Positions 21,890 through 34,007 of a stretch of DNA of 64,000 nucleotides are shown piece after piece; the first letter of the stretch is position 1; every line of letters starts with the position of its first letter. Location: the NCBI RefSeq assembly GCF_000182565.1, contig NW_015971541.1:1063039-1127038 (forward strand), read 5' to 3'. The stretch comes from Spizellomyces punctatus DAOM BR117. Lineage: Eukaryota > Chytridiomycota > Chytridiomycetes > Spizellomycetales > Spizellomycetaceae. A program made the position numbers and the translations under genes. The notes beneath the pieces are model-generated. The model was given only the letters and a program-made list of their open reading frames with translations. It was not told where the DNA came from and made no database searches.

Positions 21890-22570
21890 TTACGCTTCTT
21901 CGGCAACTACGGCTGCGCCATTTACACACAAATCTTCAAAGAAGCGAACTTTTGGCTTGATACTCGGGCAAAGTATCAGTGCAGTATAGGGATCTGTACG
22001 CAGGACTTTCATAGATTCCAAAGACTGGACACTTGGACGTTCCTCAAGCCCTCTCCGTAGTGTCGTGAATAGGATACATTTCCGCAGGACTTCGCGTGCC
22101 GTCCAGTGAGCAACACGTATGGGATTATTAATGTACCCAACATCGTCCTGGCGGAATGGCATAGTGCGAAGGATATTCCATTCAACCAGGTCTTTGCGGG
22201 TAGGACGTTGGGGGTAAACGAAGAGACGGCTGGATACACGGTGGCGGTTACGAAGGACGATGTATCTGCGCCAGAGGATTTTGTCAGAAGCTTGGCGGCG
22301 CAGCAAGTGATTGACCCGGCATAAGGTCCGGAGGTCGGTATCCTCTACAAACTTGATAAAGAGTCGTTTCAGCCCTGGCAGCCCTGGCGCAACTTGTCCA
22401 TGTATTTCTTTACTTACAGTCATTATGTATGCCCAGAGCTCTTCGGGAATGTTCATTGCAGTAACCTCAGTCAACTCATTTTCGCTTTCTTTCTTTTCGC
22501 CAAGCTCTTCCATAGAAGCCGAGCGATAGCGCTTGAGGGCCTGAGTAGTCTCTTCGCCACCGCTCGCCAT
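21890..22570 (-). CDS. F-box-like domain protein
   Basis: Probable SCF ubiquitin-ligase substrate adaptor. Exons 22418-22570 and 21890-22351 give 204 residues; the 66-nt intron (GTAAGT...TCAAG) is in frame, so an unspliced form would add 22 residues. Splicing restores an F-box-like helix set: NIPEELWAYIMT/FVEDTDL, RTLCRVNHLLRRQASDKIL and WRRYI, about residues 39-83. The remainder (YPQRPTRKDLVEWNILRTMP, KVLRTDPYTALILCPSIKPK) has no recognised substrate domain. The start MASGGEETTQALKRYRSASM is the first ATG of the frame. Confidence 0.7.
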   Translation of the reverse strand: MASGGEETTQALKRYRSASMEELGEKKESENELTEVTAMNIPEELWAYIMTVSKEIHGQVAPGLPGLKRLFIKFVEDTDLRTLCRVNHLLRRQASDKILWRRYIVLRNRHRVSSRLFVYPQRPTRKDLVEWNILRTMPFRQDDVGYINNPIRVAHWTAREVLRKCILFTTLRRGLEERPSVQSLESMKVLRTDPYTALILCPSIKPKVRFFEDLCVNGAAVVAEEA

Positions 22571-23019
22571 GCTCGCCGTGCTCTGTAGGAACTCTAGAGA
22601 CCTCTTACTACCAAGAAAGAAAGGGAAAGGGACAAGTAAAAATAGGCAGTTGAGAGAATGTAACTACAGCAAATTAACTACAGCAAAAAGAGTTAGAGTA
22701 ATGGTGGCTGTTAGTGGATGGAGTATTCTACAGTGCCAAGCAATTGCGGAGGAAAAACAAATCCGACATGGAAGAGGAAAACCCAGAAGCAGGTCAGCAG
22801 TTTGTGTTTCGAGGCGCCAAGTGATTCCGTAACGGTGCGTCAGCGCGTTTGACGCGCTCCTTTTGATTACGAAATCGAGATCGATGGGTGATGGCTCAGT
22901 GACTTGTTTTCGGGTAAAAAGTCAGCACGACTGGACCGCCTTCGTTTACGCACAGCGCCGAAATCAAAACGAACAGCGTTTTTTCGCCAATTGTAGAGAC
23001 TTGACCAAAATCAATCAGC
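22571..23019. promoter_or_regulatory. Divergent promoter region, F-box gene / LCB1
   Basis: 449 bp between divergent start codons. Some short open frames, but none with recognisable content; no TATA box is evident. Confidence 0.4.
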
Positions 23020-25012
23020 ATGGCGAGCACGTTGGGCACGTATGCCGCACCTCTTGTCAACGATGCAGCCCGGGATCTGGCTGACTCTATCATCATCGCT
23101 GTGAATACTACATTTACCGTTGCCTCTCGAGTCTACAGCTCTATTCCCGGCAGTAGAATCTTTGCGAAATATGTGAAGGCTTCCTACCAAAATGACCCCT
23201 ATCGTACGCTACTGGAGATTTGCCTAGTGATTTTCATGATATGGTACTTTGGCGGGAAAAAACACAAGCCTGGAGATGACGAGCTGCAACTAACTGAGAA
23301 GGTGCGGCACTCTGTTAACAAAACGAATTGAGAAAATGTGGACTGATAAAGATAGCAGGAGATTCAAGAGCTGATCGACGAATGGGAGCCTGAACCACTT
23401 GTTCCACCCCTTACGGAAGCCCAGCGTACCGAGCTGGACAAGATCCCGGTTATTTCTGGGTCGGTAGAACACATTCATGATATAAGACGTTGTCTCGTCT
23501 CTTCTGTATCTGACTTTTGTACACCAAAGGTCATCGGGATCAAAGCTGAAGCTCGTTGACGGGAGAGAACGCATCAATTTGGCCAGCTTTAATTTCTTAG
23601 GTGCCTTGAATAATGAATCAACCAAGGTAAGTTTAATATTGAAAAGAACACGGGTATTTATTTCTCAATGGCTTCCATCACAGGACAAAGCCATTGAGGC
23701 CTTGCGCAAATATGGAGTCGGCAGTTGCGGACCATGTGGTTTCTACGGCACCATTGATGTTCATATTGAGCTTGAGCAAGAGATTGCAAAGTTTATTGGA
23801 GCCGATGCTGCCATCGTTTACTCGCAAGGGTTCTCCACGATTGCCAGCGTCATCCCAGCCTTTGCAAAGCGTGGGGATATTATTGTCGCGTATGTAGAAA
23901 CATCACATATGACATTGGAGGAAATGTTTACTTACCGGACGTCTTACCAGTGATGCGGGCGTGAGTTTTGCTGTGCAAAAGGGTCTCCAGATTTCCCGAA
24001 GCACCGTCAAGTACTTCAAACACAATGACATGGAGGATCTTGAAAAAGTCTTGGAGGGTATTCAACGGGACCAAATCGAAGTATGAAAATCGCTATTGAA
24101 CTATGGTTGACATGAAAAACAGCTGATGGTGGTGTAACGGCCAACTATAGAAAAAGAAACCTCTTACTCGGCGCTTCATTGTTGCAGAAGGGCTCTATGC
24201 GAACCACGGCGATATCTGTCCTTTACCCAAATTGGTAAGATTACCGTGGCGGGGAGCTACACATTGGAATTGTCTCTAACCCAATGTATTTGCAGCTGGA
24301 GTTGAAGAACAAATACAAGTACCGCCTAATCTTGGAAGAAAGCTTCTCTCTTGGTGTTTTAGGAACTCGTGGTGCGGGTGTTTGTGATCACTTTGGAGTA
24401 TCGGTAGGTTGACGACGTGAGGACCACTTCTACTAGAATACTCCGTTGACGTTTGGCTTTCAGGGTAAAGAAGTAGACATTATTGCTGCCACTTTCTCCA
24501 ACGCTTTAAGTTCGTCTGGTGGATTCTGTTGCGGAAGTAAGGAGATCGTTGAGCACCAACGACTTGGAGGGCAAGCGTATGTCTTCTCTGCGTCTCTTCC
24601 AGCCATGTTGGCGGTTGCCGCCGTCGAAGGAATCAAATATGCTGAGAGCCACCCAGAAGCGCTTGCTCGTCTCCGTGAAAATGCTGTTGTTATGCGCAGC
24701 ACTCTTCTCAAGAATGTCCAGCAGGTGCAATGTGGTGGGGTGGAAGATTCGCCCGTTGTGCACCTCCGGTTGCGGGACCATCGCTTCCGTAATAGGGAGG
24801 ATGAAGAACAAGCTTTGCAGGAGGTTGTTGATGAAGCGTTGCGCAACGGCGTGCTAATAACGCGGGCAAAATACGTGAACGATCAGGAACTCTTCCTACC
24901 TCCCCCCAGCATTCGAATTGCCGTGACTGCTGGTCATAGTCGTAAAGAGGTGGAAAAGGCTGCAGCCATCATTGCGACTGCAGTCAAGAAGGTGTTGAAA
25001 GGCAGAAAGTAA
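23020..25012 (+). CDS. LCB1: Serine palmitoyltransferase subunit 1 (LCB1/SPTLC1)
   Basis: Non-catalytic partner of LCB2 in the first step of sphingolipid synthesis; ER membrane. Exons 23020-23301, 23359-23459, 23530-23626, 23684-23889, 23951-24080, 24151-24234, 24296-24403 and 24464-25012 give 518 residues. A hydrophobic segment ([14 protein letters not shown], about residues 66-79) precedes the aminotransferase-fold domain. Typical blocks: [95 protein letters not shown] and [20 protein letters not shown]. The PLP-binding lysine is absent, as expected for LCB1. The exon 2 donor appears to be GTCGGT at 23460, chosen because it alone restores frame into [13 protein letters not shown]. Confidence 0.95.
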
Positions 25013-25225
25013 TACCTACGACCATTTATGTAATTTTATTTGAAATAGATTGCTTGTATGAAGCATATGCTGAGAAAGCTATACACCGTCGCGAAAAGTC
25101 AGAAATAGAATATTATTTGAAATGGATTGTTGTGTGAAGCACATGTCGAGTCACTATACACACACTGGTCTCGAAGGGCATCAATTGCATACAAAGGTTG
25201 CACCTCGTCCGAGTCCAGGTACACC

Positions 25226-26527
25226 CTACCAGCGTCCGCCTCTATATCTGCCGCGCACCTTGAAATACCAATAAGCCAATCCGGCCGCGGCCCCTCCAAT
25301 ATGCGCCGCACTATCAGTACGTCCTGACGATCCTGTGTAGCTTCGATATATATCATACGCCACAAACCCACCAATTGCTACCGCAGCCGGAATCGGAATG
25401 ACCATAAACAGATAAACCGGTACCGTGGGGTATGTTGCAGCAAACAATATCGTACAACCCGTGATAGCACCGCTAGCACCGTGAGTTGCAGTGAACTGCC
25501 TCTTTGGTACTCCCCACGCATTTCGACGAGTGGACATGGTACTGTGGAGGAGCGATGCCACCGATGAAGCCAATCCCGCGGCAACATACAAAAAGATAAA
25601 TTGGCGGGGTCCAATGATATCAATCACCTAACGTAGACAGATACGGTAAATGGCGTGCAACCAGTTCGTAGACATGCTTGTGTTAAACGACTTACGGGAG
25701 GACCAAAAGAGTACAAGACAAACATGTTGACAAACATGTCTACCACCGAAAATTACGCATAAATAAACCCTGTGCATGTAAGCTTTCACAAGGAGGATAC
25801 TTACGCCAAAGCTCATTATGACTGAAGTTCGCCGTCAACATCGTCCACCATCGTTTATGAACAAATACATTCTCGTAACCAACCAAAAAGTTGTTGCTCA
25901 GGAACTGATAGAGTCGCTGGTCACCATACGCTTTGGCATTCCCGACTGCATACTGCCATAGGAGGAATACTGTGGAGCAAGTTATGACCATGATATAAGA
26001 GGAATTTGGCCATTTTCAACGTAAATACCTGCAACATTAATGCCAATCAGGCCGTATATGACATTTTGGCTATTTAAATACTTGTCCGCATTTCTGCCAA
26101 AGTTCGACCAAGAGCCACCAGATCCAGTTGACTTCGCATTGGTTGGTTGATACCAGTTGGTCCGTACCATTCGACGCTGACTCAACCTGAATTGCGATGC
26201 AACTGCATTCCAGACGTTTCTTTGCTGGTTGGGGGCCTTTAAACACGAAAACCAAGGAGAAGGAAAACCGCTATGGATTGAACTTTGTTGAGTAAGCACA
26301 CGTCGGACCAGGCCAGGAAGGAAGCAGGAAGCACGGGGCAGTTCAGGTGGGGAGAAGGCTCGTTGAAAGATTACATGTGACAATGGTCGAGATTGCGGTG
26401 TGAGCCCTGGATGGATGGGCAACCGCGCTTGACGAACAAGAGTTGGTGAGAAAGTTGTACATGCAAATATTCGTCCGCCAGCAGCATGGAAGCGGCTCAC
26501 AGATGGAAATGCCCTAATGGTCCACAT
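25226..26527 (-). CDS. Mitochondrial rhomboid protease (PARL/Pcp1 type)
   Basis: Intramembrane serine protease; by family it processes inner-membrane proteins. Exons 26029-26527, 25805-25969, 25696-25739 and 25226-25628 region (coding 25226-25627) give 369 residues. The N-terminal 100 residues are Arg/Ser/Pro-rich without acidic residues, as in a mitochondrial presequence. Rhomboid motifs: TANFSHNELWHMFVNMFVLY, catalytic Ser in THGASGAITG (about S288) and catalytic His in TDSAAHIGG (about H345). Several hydrophobic helices lie between them, with an extra helix (NVIYGLIGINVAVFLLWQYA) before the core, matching the 1+6 PARL topology. It is convergent with LCB1 and upstream of uL2 on the same strand. 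Confidence 0.92.
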
Positions 26528-26789
26528 TGTTGCGGTGAAGGGCGTGCAAGATGCCTTTCACCTGCCCAACGTTGATGGGCAACCTGCCTTCTCAACCTTT
26601 TAACGTAATTATCCATAGCACATTCATGTGGCACAGTCATCCAGAAATGGGGGACGCAATGGCAATTCTACAGTGTTACGAAAGGACCGAGATAATATTA
26701 CATTTGAAGAAAGGGGTACCATCCCTCCTACACCCAGAAGCCGTACATCCCCACTATGCCAATGAACACAACCCATCTCAAACAGTAGC

Positions 26790-27681
26790 TTATTTCGCCT
26801 TGTCGGCCTTGGTACCTCGGAGAAGACCAGTACGACGGGCAGCAATGAGACCGACCTTTTGACCAGGGGGGGCGTGGCGAGAGACGGTAGATGCGTGACC
26901 GATGTGCTGGTGGTTACCACCACCGTGGGGGTGATCCACGGGGTTCATAGCAACACCACGAGTACGAGGCCATGCGTTGCGCTTGGCCCGGTACTTGAAG
27001 TGCGCACGACCAGCCTTGAGAAGGGGCTTGTCAACAATACCACCAGCAGCGATGATACCGACAGCAGCACGGCAGCCACTGTCGAGAACCTTCTTGGCTC
27101 CAGAGGGGAGCTTCACACGGGTCTTTCCATCATCGGGGTTGTGACCGATAACGGTAGCGTAGTTACCAGCGCAACGAGCGATCGCTCCACGGTCACCAGC
27201 CTTCTCCTCGAGGTTACAGATAACGGTACCTTCGGGCATGGAACCGAGGGGAAGGACGTTGCCGACAGTAAGGGCGGCTACAGGCAACGCAAAGTTTAAC
27301 AACGTGACCTGGCATACCGAACCAATCCCCACACTTCAAGCTCACCCTTCTTTCCACAGTAGATGAACTGGCCCGTAAACATGCCCTCGGTGGCAATGAA
27401 GGTCTCCTCCCTTTGCTTGTAGCGGTAAGGGTCACGGAAGATAACCTTGGCAAGAGGAGCACCACGTCCAGGGTCGTGGATGATCTCCTTTACGAGACCA
27501 CGAATGTAACCATGCCTATGCACAAATGTAAGTGATCAATGTCCTTGACATGGGACGCTAATGCGACGAACCTTTCGGCAAAGTCCTGGGTACGGTGCTT
27601 GGCGGCGCCCTTCCTGTGCTTGGTGTGGGACTTGAAAATACCACCAGCACCCTTACGCTGCGCTCTGATGACACGGCCCAT
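26790..27681 (-). CDS. RPL2: 60S ribosomal protein uL2 (RPL2/RPL8)
   Basis: Core peptidyl-transferase-centre protein of the large subunit. Exons 27572-27681, 27346-27515 and 26790-27277 give 255 residues (yeast 254). Sequence landmarks: [80 protein letters not shown], and the universally conserved [20 protein letters not shown] (with the loop His). Strong codon bias compared with its neighbours fits a highly expressed gene. Long antisense frames over this gene (for example 26859-27299 +) are shadows of that bias. Confidence 0.98.
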
Positions 27682-28249
27682 TGCGCACTTTTTACAAGAG
27701 GGATTGCCGGTATGGGGAGAGAGAAAGACCAAAACAAACAAGCGAAGCGCTTCTCGTTTTTTTTTCGGTCAGCTGGCACGTGATTTGGTACATTCCATAT
27801 ATAGCTATATTGACATTTACAGCCACCGAGTCTCCTACGCCATACACAGTCGTAGCAGACCAGCAACAGCTGCATACTATCAGTCTGACTGCACCAAGTA
27901 CCTTGCACCTACTGGTGTCCCAGATTCTAGGTAAATCTCTCGAGCAGATGATTTGCTCTCATTATCGTGATGATGGCCCTCCAGAACGTCGCGCTGGAAT
28001 GCCGGCATTGGGACATGAGGCTCAAGCAAAAGGAGTTGTCACCCCCCATCCTTGTCCTTTCTGACGGTATCCTTTTGATAGTGCATAGGATGGAGAAATC
28101 ACCACATAATGGTCATGCCACGTGATCTTTCAAATGAGGATCTTGTCGGCTCCATCCGGCTGTGGTTTGCTGAGGCAAGCAAAAGTTCAGCGCGTTTGCA
28201 GTCGTCTTTGCATGGGATCGGTCCAAAGAAACAGTATATTTTCGCTTCG
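27682..28249. promoter_or_regulatory. Divergent region between uL2 and CYFIP starts
   Basis: 568 bp. It holds the uL2 promoter and the 5' side of CYFIP. The CYFIP frame stays open upstream to an ATG at 28109, so part of this stretch could be coding; homology supports starting at 28250. Confidence 0.45.
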
Positions 28250-31200
28250 ATGACTCCAGCAGCACCAGATCCAGACTCGTATTTGTCTCGTCTTAGCAGT
28301 CTCTCATGTCCGATAGACTCTCCGCTTGTTGCAGCCGCCCCTGTGGCCGTCGCCATCGGTGGTTCCATACACGACGTGAACCTTGCCGACTCGAGCATTT
28401 ATGCACCAGATGCAACGGCTGAAAAGGGACTGGCACAAACGGTGGCATATGCAGTGAAAGAAGCTGGATATCTGGCTAAAATGGTGAGTACCAAATGGTC
28501 GACTAACAGCGCTTCTTATCGACAAATGTTGTGGCGAACGGAGTCCAGCATTGGGGATCATATCATCTTCATACAGCACTCGTAAATGCGGCGAATATTT
28601 ACCTGACACAATTTGTAGAATGCTCTCCTTGAGGAAGGACAAAAACTGCTGGCAAGCTTGTACTCATATCGTAGCTGTAGCCGAGCGATTCCGCAGGTTG
28701 GTGACTTTTTTTCCACTGATGACATTGAGAAAATATCAATTAATAGCCCAATTCAGGTCCAAAGCAACGAGCAGGCAAATCGATTGGAGATATATCAGCG
28801 AACATATGAAGTCCTTCAACCAGAGGTGGACAAGATGCAGAAATTTATGGCATTTCGGGATGCCGCTATTGCTGGTGTAACAGACGTCTTTGCCGAAATG
28901 GTTCCCGAGATGCGGGACAGAGATTTCTTCCCAAGTGCAGACTTCTTGGAGACCTGTGCTCAAGTGTTGGATATGTTTGTCGTTATGGATGCGATGAAAA
29001 ACATTAAAGGATCTATGAACAATGATTTTTCGATGTACAGAAGGTTAGTTAATGACATTGTAATAAGTTGTGGAGGCTAGTCTCACCAAGAAATGGATGC
29101 CAACCTACACGTAGAGCTGTTCAAAGCGCGAATCGTAACGTGAGCGAAGATGACACCATTATGCAGCACAAACTGTATTCCTTCTTGGCGAATCAAGACC
29201 AGTACTCCTCAGAACTGAAGAACTCACTCTCCAAACTTTCATCGACATATGAAGACATCATTACAGATATGATCGAAAATTGCGCCGATCGTATCGAGAG
29301 CGGGCAGTATCTTCTCCCGAAGACAAAATATATGTATTATAGGGTATGAAGACTACGTTTTTGTAAGTTCAGCATTTTCCAAGAGCTTGAATGGATCGAT
29401 GCATATATAGGCAATATCATTTGGCTTGTATTTATTGGATAAAGAAGGAGAGGAACATGATATTACTCGACGAAAGAAGTTCAAGCTTGACCGATTTGGA
29501 AAGATTTTGAAGGTAGAAACAAAAGCTCTTTGGACGGATTTGTTTAATCATAGTCCTCAAATACCGTTCTCCTGTTTAGGCCTGCCCAGTGGTCCCTCTC
29601 TTTGCCGATCAGTACGTCAGCTTATCTACCATATACAGCAAAGCACCTCATCTCAGCAATACGAAATGGGAAGAGGCAGAAGAAGCAGGAAAGGCCAATC
29701 TTGCCCGATCGTACAGCCTTGTCAATCATATCGATGTGGCAAGAGCAGAGTACATAGAATACGTTGCGCTATTTAAGCGCACGATCAATGCTGTAGGTCA
29801 TTTGCATTATCCAATTGTGCTGCTGCAATCATTGAGTATTGTTCAATATGTCAATATAGTTGCGACCGTCAGACGGAACGAACGCGGCCATACCACAAGA
29901 GCATTGCACAACTGTCTATAATATTGTTCTACAAGGGCTCAAGACGCTTGCACAGTGCACAACAGCTGTCTTGGAGCAGGTAAGTATCCCATCTACGGCA
30001 CAACATCAATGTTCCCTGCTCATGATCTCCATTCTAGAGTGCCTGGAAATACGCCAATCCAGTTAACCCACAGATTGCTCGCCATATACCTAATGAGGCA
30101 CTTTCCTATGAGCTGGTTCGTTGTCAGACATGCCTAGGCTCCTCATTTCATGATTTCACGGTCTCAACGTTCTTGTTTGGCCCAGGCTGTTCGTTTCAAT
30201 TACAGTGCAGAGGAGAAACGAGCGCTCATTGAGGTAAGGAACCTCTTCACCATTTTTTACGATGTATGGAACCTCAAACTTTGTCTAGTACATAGCTATG
30301 ATCAAAAATCTTTCCTCCATGCTCTTGAGTCTGGACAGAGCATTCCTAGTGGCTATCAATCATCAGATTTACATGGATGTTCAAGACTTTGCCCGAAACC
30401 ATATTAGCGATTTCTTCGTCCACGCCAGTAAGAAGAAACGCCCGGTGGCAGCGTATGTATTTTGCGTCGGAATCGACCATATTTCAAAGAACGCTAGCTT
30501 TATAATACCTGCTGTCTGGTTCATTAGGATAATCAAGCATTTGCGGGATATCGCATTTGACGGCCCGCCATGGGACGACGATGCCGCCGGTCGGGGTAAG
30601 AAGGACACTAAAAGTTCTGCTGGAGACACGCACGACAGTGCACCGCGGGCAAATCCCCTCGCACCATCGCTGGTAAGTGTCTGGCTGAAATGCCACAAAG
30701 ATATTTTTGACCAAATTTTTTGTGTTGTGGATCCGTGCAGCTCCAAATCGTTCGCTTGGTTCTAAACTCCTGCTTCAACGAAAAAGCCAAGGGAATGAAA
30801 GGTGGTCTCATGCGAGAGAAAGACTTTAAGGATTCCCAGGCAAACGAGGTCCAAGAGTTCCTCAACCGAAGTAGGATGTACCTTCCGATGCTGGACTTGG
30901 AAGGTACGATTTGTATAAGGCCCAGACGTCATGTAACTTTCCATTGACCTTGAAACCGTTTTTATGGCAGGTACCGTCCGTCAACTGTCAGATCTGTCAG
31001 ATCTATGGTTCAAGGAATTCTATCTGGAACTTAGTAAAAAAGTCCAGGTAGTGCCCGACCTTGCATTTCGTGATGCTCACCGATACTGAGAGCTGCTTTA
31101 CCTAGTTTCCTATCAGTATGTCTTTACCCTGGATTTTGACGGAATATATTCTCCATTCCAACGATGCGGAGATGATACAGTATGTTGTGGCACAATCCAG

Positions 31201-33888
31201 GAAATCTTTGCAGAACGTGCAGAAATTATCTGATATGGTGATAACTGTCATCATCCAGATATGTTTTCTATCCATTTGAGCTTTATAACGATGCTGCATA
31301 TCGGACTTTATATCATTTGAAAAGCAAGTTCATTTACGACGAGATTAACGCCGAGGTATGAACCATATCTACCCCAGTAGCACGTCTGAGAAAGTTATTT
31401 ACATGTCGTGCCGCCTGTAGGTCAGCCTCTGTTTCGATCAATTGATCTTCAAACTGAGCGAGAAAATCTTCTTACATTATAAGAAGGCTGCATCATGGTA
31501 AAGGAACATACTTTAAATAAAGCTGCAGGTATGAAACATACTAAACAATTTTGGGCGCCGATGACGAAACAGCATTGTCCTGGCTGCAGATCTAAAGACC
31601 GAGACAGATCTTGCTCACATGGGTCTTGTTCTCGAAGCATACGACGGAATTCTGGCACAAAAGAACTATCAGGTAATAGACGAGTTCAAATCTAAGTGCT
31701 CTGTCCTTGGTTACTTATGATTTTGGCCGTTACAGCTACTCGGCCGCTCATTAAACATGTGGGAGCCCATTGGACAATGGATGAACCACCATCTCCGAAA
31801 GAGCATCGATACAGCCATTTGCCGGTATGAAGGGAGCGATCTGACATATATAACAGTGAGTATAAGTGCATAAGGTATTGACGCCTTCCGAGTGCCTGAC
31901 AGAAGACCTTACGCATTACAATAGGATCTGGATACTCTGCTTCGGAGCGCTCGGATGACCCACCAGCTACTATCTCGGCGCATAATTTTGGATAATTTTG
32001 ACGACATGCTAGCAGAAGTCGACGAATCCGTGTCTATAGCAGCCGTAAACGGACGTATCATATCGCATACCCTCAATCAACTCGTCAACGACTTCATCCC
32101 GAACTATTGCTTCAACAGTGTAACCAACAGGCAAGCTGCACAGCCGCTCACGTACTGTCAGACTGGGAACTCACTCATAATGAATACAGGTTCTTACGAG
32201 GACCTGTCGCATTTGTACCCGAGGCATCTAGGCACAGCTTTCCAAAAGCACCTCCAATCTATCTGTATGGCTCAAAGGTTGCAATTGAGACAGTCTCATT
32301 TTCAAATTTATGTTTACCTGACTGACACAATGGCGGGAATTAGGCGCTTTCAGTAGCTTTTAGTGCACAAAATGCTTTACTGAAGGAATTCATTGGGGAA
32401 CCACACTTCAAGACCATAACTCGATGGACGGGGAAGCATGGAGTACCCGTCATCATAACGGAGCTTTCGAAGCACATCGACTCCATAGTAAGTGATAGCC
32501 TGCCTTAAAGGAAGTTCCGTCCCATGCTAAGTGTTATTTTGCACGGCATCAGGTCAAAAACACCATGACGGCGTACATCGGTGTCATATCAAAAGGAACT
32601 CCCCAAACAATGAAACTGCCGTTGTTTGAATACGGAACGGCTGGTAAGTAGTCTTCTTCAATCTTTATAGATGTTGTCAATCTAAGAATCGTTAATGTTG
32701 TCTCCGCTACAGGGACATTCGAGTACTTCGCTGCACATCTTAAGCCACTGATAACATATCCGGCTTTAAAGTCAGATGTACTACAGGCTTTTCGGGAGGC
32801 CGGAAACACTGTTCTGACGGTTAAATTCTTGGAGGACGTTCTGGTAAATGCTATCTCTGTGGTAAAATCACAAGCAATCTCTAAAGATCGTTTACTACAG
32901 GCGATAGACGGGCCATTCCAAGATATGCAAACCTTGGACTTTGTTCCCCAAGCCCCCGGTAAGTGAGTGCCATGATGCCATGTTAGGTGATCATCATTAA
33001 TCTTGGCGGAACGGTAGATTCCAGGGCAACCGCTTACTCCAAGCTCAGAGATTTTGATGAAGTGTTTGAGTCTCACAATTATGCCACGGTGGGTATCATG
33101 TACACTGAAGTTGCTGGCGCTGAACAAAATCCCTAACTTTAACCTGGCAGCCATACCGAACCTGGGTGGAACGTACTGACGTTCTTTATGCTCCATCCCC
33201 CCCAAAAGCACTGATGAGCCCATTTTTGGAACACTTGCGTGAAACCCTCGATTCCGTTGCGGACGAGTGGCAGGCTGATGGTCATCTAGAAAATCCACGC
33301 GCGTTTTTCAGAATTTGGAGTGCTCTTCAATTCACATTTTGTGTACCAAGCGTCGGAGAAGGGAGACTTGTCAGGTAGGGCTTATATTGATGCAGCCTTC
33401 CATAAAAAGATGGGTTAGCTAAGGGTAATGATTGTCCGGTGGAATGATAGGGAGCTCTTTGGCGAAGGTCTTTCATGGGCAGGGTAAGTCGTTTAAGATG
33501 CATCTCCTTTGTAAAGGTGAACTCCCTTTAGGTTAACTGCATTTACACTCTTAACAGATGCACCTTTATCCATCTGCTGAACCAGACCGACGTATATACT
33601 GCCTTTGACTTCAACAACCACTGTCTATCGGTACAACGCGCCGATCGAAAGGCTGCACATTTGACATTCGGCTTTGGACAATACGGAGGTGCGATAGGGG
33701 TTACCGGAGCGAACGAAAAAGCAGCTGGAACTCCGGATTCGGCAAGTTTGTCCCCTACGTCTGCAACCGCAGCAACAGCCATTGGACTCCGACAGGATGT
33801 CGTACAGTTCTTGGAGAGTGCGTCCTTCTACCAAAATGTGAACGAAGAAGTCTTTGCGACTTTGATGGGAATGGAGGCCGTGGCATGA
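28250..33888 (+). CDS. CYFIP: CYFIP/Sra1/PIR121, Rac1-binding subunit of the SCAR/WAVE complex
   Basis: Holds WAVE inactive until Rac binds, then permits Arp2/3 activation at the leading edge. I trace 28 exons, all in phase, giving 1260 residues (human CYFIP1 1253): 28250-28483, 28619-28696, 28757-29043, 29115-29343, 29411-29512, 29580-29792, 29860-29979, 30038-30115, 30186-30233, 30289-30452, 30528-30672, 30741-30903, 30971-31047, 31106-31179, 31259-31355, 31421-31497, 31573-31672, 31736-31855, 31925-32130, 32190-32277, 32344-32487, 32553-32643, 32713-32843, 32901-32958, 33018-33088, 33151-33374, 33451-33483, 33558-33888. Landmarks: LYSYRSCSRAIPQ, FGLYLLDKEGEEHD, FNYSAEEKRALIE, LSDLWFKEFYLELSKKVQFP, MSLPWILTEYILHS, YNDAAYRTLYHLKSKFIYDE, RMTHQLLSRRI, NDFIPNYCFNSVTNRFLRGP, FGEGLSWAGCTFIHLLNQTD. 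Intron 32131-32189 is GC-AG. The tail after 'LTFGFGQYGG' has an A/T/S-rich insert. Confidence 0.95.
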
Positions 33889-34007
33889 GGACAACTGAAC
33901 ACCGGTATTCGCATGTTAGGGAAGGGAAATTGATAGGAGTGTTAAAGTATGCATTTATTATTATGTTTCACGTTAAAACCATTTTCTTTACGGACGGGCA
34001 CATGTGA

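Noticed and set aside
26859-27299. 146-codon + strand ORF
   Set aside because: Antisense shadow of ribosomal protein uL2 caused by its strong codon bias.
28109-28249. N-terminal extension of CYFIP
   Set aside because: The frame is open, but the family sequence aligns only from about 28250 onward; retained as an alternative.
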